Shown piece after piece: positions 57,631-64,000 of a stretch of DNA of 64,000 bases. Positions within the stretch are counted from its first letter, which is position 1, and the number at the start of each line of letters is the position of its first letter. This DNA is from Bilabrum cf. latius (lineage: Eukaryota > Bigyra: Bicosoecida > Bigyra > Bicosoecida): positions 1,178,001-1,242,000 of the forward strand of contig OZ237746.1 of NCBI GenBank assembly GCA_965178125.1, read 5' to 3'. The notes under the pieces were generated by a model. It made no database searches, was not told the origin of the DNA, and was given only the letters and a program-made list of their open reading frames with translations. A program made the translations under genes and the position numbers.

Positions 57631-59828
57631 CGGTTCTTGAGGTCACGCACCATGAGCAGCTTGTCGGTGGGCAGCGAGCGGGCCATGACTGCGAGCTTGG
57701 GCAGGGCCTCGACCCTCTCCTCGTCCGACATGGTCCGGTACTGCGTGCCAGTGACCGCCACGTTGAACTCGTCCGTCATGATGCCGCAGCTGCGGGCGAT
57801 CTGCATGGCCGTCTCGATGTTGTCGCCGGTGACCATGCGCACGCGGATGCCAGCCTGCTTGCACACGCGCACGGCGGCGGGCACCTCGGCGCGCAGGGGG
57901 TCCTGAATGCCTGCGATGCACAGCAGGGTCAGGTTCTTCTCCAGGTCCGCGATGCCCTGGTGGTAGGCATCGTCTCTCGCCTCCTGGCTCACGTCGCTCT
58001 TGCAGGGGGCCTCCGCGGGGCTCACGCGGCGCTCGGCCACCACAAGGGTCCGGAGCCCGCGGCGGGCCAGCTTGAGGATGTGTTCCTTGAGCGTGGATCG
58101 CATCTCGTCAGTGATGGGGGCCTCCTCGCCGTTCTGCTGGCGGTACTTGGTGCACAGCTCCAGCAGAATCTCAGACGCGCCCTTGCACACGAGCCGGTAG
58201 CCGGCCACCTCGTCCTCGGGGTAGGGGATGTGGCCGGTCGAAGGCAGCCGATGCGCCACCTTGGGGTGCGGGATGGTGCTCTTGGTGTGCCCGATGTCCG
58301 ACGGGGTGTCATCCCCGTCTTCGCCGCCCGCGGCTCCCGCTGCGCCGCCGCCCGCAGCCTCCTGCTCCCCAGCTGCTGCCTCGTCACCGTCCTCTGCTCC
58401 GTCCGCGTCCGCGCCCTCTGTGTCCTTGGCAAGTTCCTCGAGGAAGGTGGGCCCGTCCTCGTCGGTCTTGGTGACCACGTACACGGTGGTCATGCGCTTG
58501 CGGTCCGAGCTGAAGTTCTCCCTGTAGAAGAGGCGCTGCTCCGCGGACTTGCGCTCGCCCACGAAGTTCACGTCCAGGTCCTTCTTGAGGAGATGCAGCA
58601 GCGCGCACTCGGTCCGGTTGCCGATGAACTGCGGGGCCTTGCCGTCGGGGTAGTTGACGGTGCCCGTGGCGTTCCATGCGATGCCTCTCACGAGCGCGGC
58701 CAGGTTGCCCGTGTGCCCGTCGCCGATCTCGGCCTCCTTGGGGGCCCCGTTCAGGTGCAGGCGACCGAAGAAGTAGCCCGCCACGACGGTCATCTGGTTG
58801 AGAGTCAGGGTGCCGGTCTTGTCGGAGCAGATGGCCGTGGCGCTGCCCATCGTCTCGCATGCCGCCAGCTCGCGCACCAGGCTCATGTCCCGGGTCATGG
58901 CCTGCATGGACCAGGCCAGCGAGATAGTCACGGCCAGGGGCAGGCCCTCGGGCACAGCAACCACCACGATGGTGATGCCGATGACCAGGTAGCCCACGAC
59001 CTCCACATACCACTCCGAGTCGTCCTTGCCCTCTGCAAAGAGGCGGATGAAGAGCACGATGAAGGTGGCAGTTCCGAACGCGATGCCCACATACCCGATC
59101 TGGGTGGCCAGCACGTCGAGCTTCTCCTGCAGCGGGGTGTCCTCCTGCTCTGCGCCCTGCAGGGAGGCCACGATCTGGCCGTACGTGGACTCGACGCCCA
59201 CGGCGCACACGAGCATCCACCCTGACCCGTCGTTGATCTGCGCCCCGCCGATCAGGTAGGGGCTCTTGTCCGTGATCTTCGCGGGGCGGGACTCTCCGTT
59301 GATCTGCGCCTCGGTGACGCTGATGCCGTGCCCCCGGATGAGGATACCGTCGCACGGGATGACGTCACCGCCGGACACCTTGAGCACGTCGCCCACCACC
59401 ACGTCGAAGATGGACAGCTGCTGCTCCTTGTCGTCGCGCATGACCGTCACCTCCCTGTTCTCCTTGGAGGCGCTCAGAGACTGGAACTCGCCGTCCTGCC
59501 AGTAGTTTACCACCGAGGTCACGCCGGACACGATGATGACCGCCAGCATGATGGAGATGCCCTGGATCCAGTCGCTCGAGTTGTTCGTCACCGCGAGCCC
59601 GAAGATGATGGTGATGGTGGCCGCCACGGCCAGGATCATCAGGGTCAGGTCGTTGAGCGCCTCGATCAGGTGCTGCAGGAAGGACTTGATCTCCTGTTCG
59701 GGCATGCGGTTCTCGCCGTACACCAGGCGCTGGCGGATCACGTCCGCCTCGCTCAGGCCGCGCTGCAGGTCGGCCTTGAGCTTCGACGCCACTCCGTCAA
59801 GGTATCCTAGCTATGCGTACGTCTCTGC
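56541..59828 (-). CDS. PMCA-like: Plasma-membrane-type Ca2+-ATPase paralogue (P2B), 5' exon unresolved
   Basis: The main exon is 59828-56541 (1,095 residues). It begins at a clear acceptor, a T-rich tract ending ATCGCAG, in phase 0. It opens AETYA, then TAG at 59813-59811, then LGYLDGVASKLKAD, so one TAG lies in the N-terminal PMCA motif. The stop is TGA. Core features: NGESRPAKITDKSP, PEGLPLAVTISLAW, SDKTGTLTLNQM, KGASE, MVTGDN and TGDGTNDAPALKEA. A Gly/Ala/Glu-rich insert interrupts the nucleotide-binding domain before the GYRLVCKGASE strand. An upstream exon with the initiator must lie in about 59.9-60.2 kb, but I could not fix it; TAA precedes the acceptor in frame, so an intron is required. 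C-terminal membrane sequence is nearly identical to the plus-strand paralogue. Confidence 0.9.
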
Positions 59829-61044
59829 CTGCGATTAAAAAGAAAAACGCGAGAGTAGCGTGTGCGGGCCATCGATCCGGTGTGCAGGTGCGGGGATGCC
59901 GCTTCGGCTATTCCGTGCTCGCTTTGCCCAACTATGACAACCGTTGCGAGATACAGTCTATGCCCACATCCTTATTGGCACGTCAGCCACTGGCGTGAAA
60001 CAGTGGGGCGCGAATGCATCGGGAAGGGTTGGCCCGAGTGTGGTAGACAAGTACTACGCGCTTGGACGCCCTTGTGCGCAATCAACCGTCATCAGTGGAA
60101 CGTAGTGCCCCCCAAAAGGCTTAAGTACGACATGGAACAACATTCAGTATCCCTCGCCGCAGATTGACCAAGTAGGGGGTATCCGGGAACCTGCTGGCCT
60201 ACCCACAACAGCAAACAACGAGGTCACTCTATCAATGCGGCCAAAACAGGAGCGCCTGAACTGCCCAGGCCGGCCGAGACGTATAAAATTATATCCATAC
60301 GGCATATGCCTCGGTCATTATTCCGTTTGCTTCTCTCACCGACTTGTCTGCTACCATTTGCTGGAGCTCCCTCCTGTCGACTTTGAAGCCATATTGCTGC
60401 CGCTGCCTGCGGTGCTGCTCGTCATCCTCGAGCTGCGCAACATGTTGATATCAGTACGAACAGTGTAAAAATTGCGAAGAATGTCACGTAAATTCGCACT
60501 TGGCTCAATCCGCGGTGCAACGGATCTCGCAGCATGGGGTGCTAAACCGAGCCGGGGCCTGCATGCTGCACCTCACCTATTCCTTGGTTCTTGTGTGGTC
60601 CACCACCTTTTTCTCTACGTTCACCTCTACGCCAGAAGGAGTTGAAGGGGTGAGCTCTGCGAAAGAGCTGTGCATCGCACTATTTGTCTTCGCGGTGGTC
60701 CGGCGCGCGTTTCGGCGCAGCCTTCACAAGCACTGTGGCCAGTGAACGACAATCAACACCCGTCCTATCAGTAGCAATACCACAATACTTAGCACTCACC
60801 AGATTGACCGTCGTCTGCCATGATAAATGGGTCGAGGGATCCCTCAAAACCCAAATCAAAATGCTGCGGCTCCCGCGTCGCGTCGCTCCACCTGATTTGG
60901 TCGCAAATAAATTATAAGGTTATGAATACGTATTAACACAGCTGGTGGGATCCTGTAGCTCCCTATCGCATCATAGTAGCCAATTATAGCCGAAATTCCT
61001 TTCTCAACTGCACCATTGTGCATTTTCGGGCCCCTCGGTCGGAT
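59829..61044. other. Low-GC region between PMCA gene 2 and the beta-helix gene
   Basis: It should contain the 5' exon and promoter of PMCA gene 2. A plus-strand ORF from ATG 60563 to TGA near 60745 (about 60 codons, two hydrophobic stretches) has no recognised family. No repeat or RNA gene is recognised. Confidence 0.4.
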
Positions 61045-63246
61045 TCACTTCGATGAGGCGCTTGGTCTCGGACCGACAGCCTCGTAGTCGAACTGACGGA
61101 AGCCCCTCTGCAGGGCCGGGGACCCCTCCCGCAGGGTAAAGTTCCTGCCCTACGCGTCCACGAAGAGCGGATCCTGCACTGCGCTGTGGCTGTCCTGGCC
61201 CTGGGCCTGCCACTGCCCGAAGGTGGTTCCGTTCGGGAACCGCAGCAGGGCCTCGTCGCCCGCCGGGCTCGTCCAGTACACGTTGTCGTCGAAGCTCGTG
61301 TTCCGGTAATCCCGGTCCGCGGTCACGGGGCCCTGAGAGGCGAGCACCACGTTCCTCCTGAAGTCGAACCCGTGGGGAAGGTTCGGCCAGGTCGGGTTGC
61401 CCCCCGCGTTGCAGCTCTTGAGGGAGGTCCCGCTGGGCTGCCTGGCGGTGAATGCCACCACGTTGTTCTCCGCCCAGTGGTTGGCCCCGCAGTGGAAGTA
61501 CACCCCCGAGTCCCCAATGTCGTGGAAGATGTTCCCCGTCACGTTCACGTCCGAGGCCTGCTCATCCGTGTAGACCCCCTCCGAGCCGTAGTTGAAGTGC
61601 CGACCCATGGACACGAGGTTCTGGTACACCTCCGTGGGCACAGAGCAGTCGTTCGGGACGGGCCGGAAGCACGTGTTGTTGTTCGACGAGATGTAGATCC
61701 CGCCGAAATCAGACAAAATGCCCAGCCCGAAATCGTGCACTGCATTGTATCGCACCCTGAAGACAGGTTCCACCGGCATGACCGGCGGCTGGCGGGCGGG
61801 GCCACGTGCATTGAGGCTTCCTTTTCCCTTCCCACGCCCGCTCGGCGTGGGCCATCCGTGCTGCCAGCCCACGAGGATGCCCCCGTAGGAGCTGTGCCCC
61901 ACATCGCAGTGCTCAACGGTGATGTTGCGCTGCCCCCGCATGCGCACCCCCGCTGGCTGCGAGAGGAAGATCCTGCCCGTGTCGTTGACCACCGAGTCCG
62001 CCACCCGAATGTCGCTGTTCTGCTCGTTCATGAGCAGGCCATCCCCGCCGCAGTCCGACAGCATCGAGCGCAGCACCCCCACACTCGTCACGTTGCTGTG
62101 CAGCACCACGCAGGCCTGCCCCGCGTGCTGCACCTGCACGCCTTCCAGCGCGATCCCCGAGGCGTCCGCCACCTCCAGCGCGCCCCGGCTGGGGATGTAC
62201 GTGCGCGCGCGGGCGTCCATGCCCCCGTCCGTGGAGTGCTGCACCGCAATGCCCTGCATGGATATGTCCGTTGCGCCGGCCTCGATGCTCACCACGGTGC
62301 GGAGGCGAGGGACCACCACCCGGGAGCTCCCCGGATCGAACCCCGGAGGAGGCAGGAAATAAAGCTTGTTCCTCCCGGCGGCAGCGTCCCAGTACCACTC
62401 CCCCGGCTCATCCAGCCCCTCCCGCGCGTTGTCCACGAGGAACCGCTGGCCCCCCTGCACGGCGTACTGCCCCACGGCGCCTAGCGTCTGGTCGCGGAAC
62501 TGCACCGTGCCTGTGGACTCGTCGACGGACTGCACGCGCGCCCAGTCCGCCGTCCACGCATTGAACACCAGCACGCTCACGTTGGCCAGGTCGTACAGGC
62601 CGCTGTGCAGGAACTGCAGCGCGGACGGCTCTACCACCATGCCGGTGCGGTCGGCGGGCGGGCACCCCGCGCTGTTGACCGCACTGCCAGCCCCTCGCTC
62701 GATTCCGTTGGAATCAGCGGATGCGCACGGTTGGAGCGGCTTGGCCCACCGCGCGGTCGAATTGGGCCCGAGGAACCGCTGGTAGGCCTCGCTCGGGTCG
62801 CTCGGGACGGTGCGAGCACGCTGCATGCGAAACCCGTCACAGAACAGCTATGTCACCTCAATGCCTGCTGGAACTGAATATTCCAGAGTTCCAGCTGGGT
62901 ATGGTGCTGGCGCTGGCACCGGGTTTGACAGCAGACTGCCGCCAGACACCGTACCTGGACCTTTCCAAACTGTCCCGGAATCTGATGCATTCAGGACGAG
63001 GGTATCTGGCAGGTAGTGGGTGCCACCCTATAGATAAATGTTAACACGACGCACGGTTGTGCTCCCCTGGGCCTCTCGCGCCATGGCTTGGGCGAGCAGC
63101 GGCGAGTCCACTGGATCCTCGCGGTTGCCTTTGGCGCCTGGCCGGCCGCTGGGCGAGACGAAAATCTCAAGGAAGCTCCCGCTGGCATGTGCGATTGGTA
63201 CAATACATAAATGTACAAGTAGCAGCACCTTGGGTAAGACACGCAT
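61045..63246 (-). CDS. Secreted right-handed parallel beta-helix protein, UAG-recoded
   Basis: ATG 63246 to TGA 61047-61045, one exon, 733 residues; TAG is codon 73, 133 and 699. A signal peptide (MRVLPKVLLLVHLCIVPIAH) precedes the family's opening block, EIFVSPSGRPGAKGNREDP. It continues VRRVNIYL, TAG, GGTHYLPDTLVL, and further on GIEVT, TAG, LFCDGFRMQRART. In bacterial and eukaryotic relatives these read VYLRGGTYYL and RQLFVNG-x-R-x2-RAR, so TAG 133 falls on the conserved Gln. Helical-coil repeats follow (GVQVQHAGQACVVLHSN, NITVEHCDVGHSSYGGILVG, GVYTDEQASDVNVTGNIFHD). The C-terminal block is DPLFVDA, TAG, GRNFTLREGSPAL, as in relatives ending DPLFVDP-x3-DFRLRPGSPAL. The family includes polysaccharide lyases and epimerases; I see no decisive catalytic site, so substrate is unknown. 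Confidence 0.88.
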
Positions 63247-63366
63247 CAGTGAACGGGAATGGTAACGTTGGTATGCTTCGGTTGCATCATGTGGTGCTGA
63301 CGACGAGCAACTTTCAAGAGGAGTGCCGCAGTGCTGCATGCAGCTACCTAGACTAGACTATAGTCG

Positions 63367-64000
63367 TCAGAAGTCGTCCCCACCGAGCCCACCGAGCCCG
63401 CCCCCAAACAAAGCACCCCCTCCTGATACCCCGTCCCCAACACCCCCGAACTTGCCCGCCTCGTCCTCCTCCCCCATGGAGGACCCCTCGTCCTCCTCAC
63501 CCTCGTCCTCGTCCTCGTCGCTGCTACCGGCCCCCGCCCCCGCGCGGGGAGCACCTCCTTCCTTTGGCGGATTCTTGATAACCACCTCCTTCTCCTAATC
63601 CAGCAGATGCAAAAACTTGTCTTTCTACACATCTGGTACCAAGCGCTTATCGGTGGGCGCACTGCCAGCCGCCGTCGACGAGCTCGATATCATAGTGCCG
63701 CCCAGGCCGTCCACACCGCCGGCTGCGGCAACTTGCTTCTGATGCTGACTGATTGCATTGAATAGAGCAACAACACCTTTTGTGGCAATTCGTTTCAACT
63801 ATCTCTCGAACGGCTTGTCGAGCGGGTCCGGAGGCTGATGTGCCCGGCGACGAAGCCGTTTTCGTTCCTTTGCTCGCTCCTTTTGCTCCTTCTTTTCCTG
63901 CGCAAGCTTTTCTGTTCGTTTCTCTGAAGCCGTGTGTCGCTTTGCGAGCACAGGGTCCTGCTACCCGATGTCTTTGCCGAGAATGTGCTGCATGGCAACT
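63367..64000 (-). CDS. RRP15-like: RRP15-like ribosome biogenesis protein, UAG-recoded, 5' end beyond the window
   Basis: The minus frame runs from the right edge to TGA 63369-63367, with TAG at 63963-63961, 63801-63799, 63627-63625 and 63597-63595. Visible order: MQHILGKDI, a Lys/Glu-rich helix (SEKRTEKLAQEKKEQKERAK), the signature LKRIATKGVVALFNAISQHQ, then KDKFLHLL, and an acidic Gly-rich tail. Human RRP15 has LQRIATRGVVQLFNAVQKHQ and a later KKDFISVL, so order and spacing agree. RRP15 acts in the nucleolus in 60S pre-rRNA processing. Without TAG read as sense the signature would be separated from both flanks. The N-terminus is outside the window. Confidence 0.82.

Noticed and set aside
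1-64000. UAG as pyrrolysine or selenocysteine-like programmed recoding
   Set aside because: TAG occurs dozens of times in unrelated, often variable positions and in at least 14 genes. This fits general reassignment rather than site-specific insertion, and Pyl systems are not known from eukaryotic nuclear genes.
1-64000. UAG as leucine, tyrosine or glutamate
   Set aside because: Several alignable columns have Gln in sister copies or families and TAG adjoins CAG runs. Polar columns (Arg, Asp, Lys, Glu) argue against Leu and Tyr. Glu is not strictly excluded at every site but fits the CAG/CAA exchanges less well.

Overview
This is eukaryotic nuclear DNA, most likely from a GC-rich, gene-dense protist. 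It carries spliceosomal GT-AG introns (mostly about 57-160 bases, donors GTRAG-like), a class I histone deacetylase, two plasma-membrane-type Ca2+-ATPases, EGF/tenascin-type and FG-GAP receptors, a polycystin-like giant protein, N-glycan/Golgi proteins and ribosome-biogenesis factors. I cannot name the species.

The central result is a non-standard genetic code. Read with the standard code, most genes break into pieces at in-frame TAG. Read with TAG as sense, those pieces join in one frame into complete, recognisable proteins that end only at TGA (13 genes) or TAA (3 genes). I count roughly 85 in-frame TAG codons in the confident genes, and no confident gene ends at TAG. Several alignable positions point to glutamine. 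In the threefold repeat of the giant receptor, TAG at 46539, 49203 and 46143 falls where the sister module has CAG, CAG and CAA. TAG also falls on conserved Gln positions of MFSD1-like transporters, of VKOR-type thioredoxin domains and of the right-handed beta-helix family.

Layout, left to right: a PHD-finger protein (-, runs off the left edge); an IQ-motif protein (+) and a hotdog thioesterase (+); an EGF/tenascin-like secreted protein (-) and an HDAC1-like deacetylase (-); a tandem thioredoxin-like protein (+) sharing a 136-base divergent promoter with the HDAC; two tandem FG-GAP type I membrane proteins (+); an MFSD1-like transporter (+); an MRH/ATG27-like Golgi receptor (-) divergent from a TPR protein (+); a GT18/MGAT5-like glycosyltransferase (-); a 4,603-residue FG-GAP/Calx-beta-like/REJ/EGF/GPS/polycystin-like receptor (-, 13.8 kb, one exon); a decayed Rrp5-like fragment (-); two tail-to-tail PMCA genes (+ and -) with a near-identical inverted tract; a secreted beta-helix protein (-); and an RRP15-like ribosome-biogenesis protein (-, 5' end beyond the right edge).

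The genes are not an operon. Shared themes are cell-surface Ca2+-binding receptors (FG-GAP, EGF, polycystin), Ca2+ export (PMCA), glycoprotein processing and sorting (GT18, MRH) and nuclear or ribosomal housekeeping. GC is high in exons and nearer 50% in introns, intergenic DNA and some 5' exons. I saw no tRNA, rRNA, mobile element or CRISPR array.
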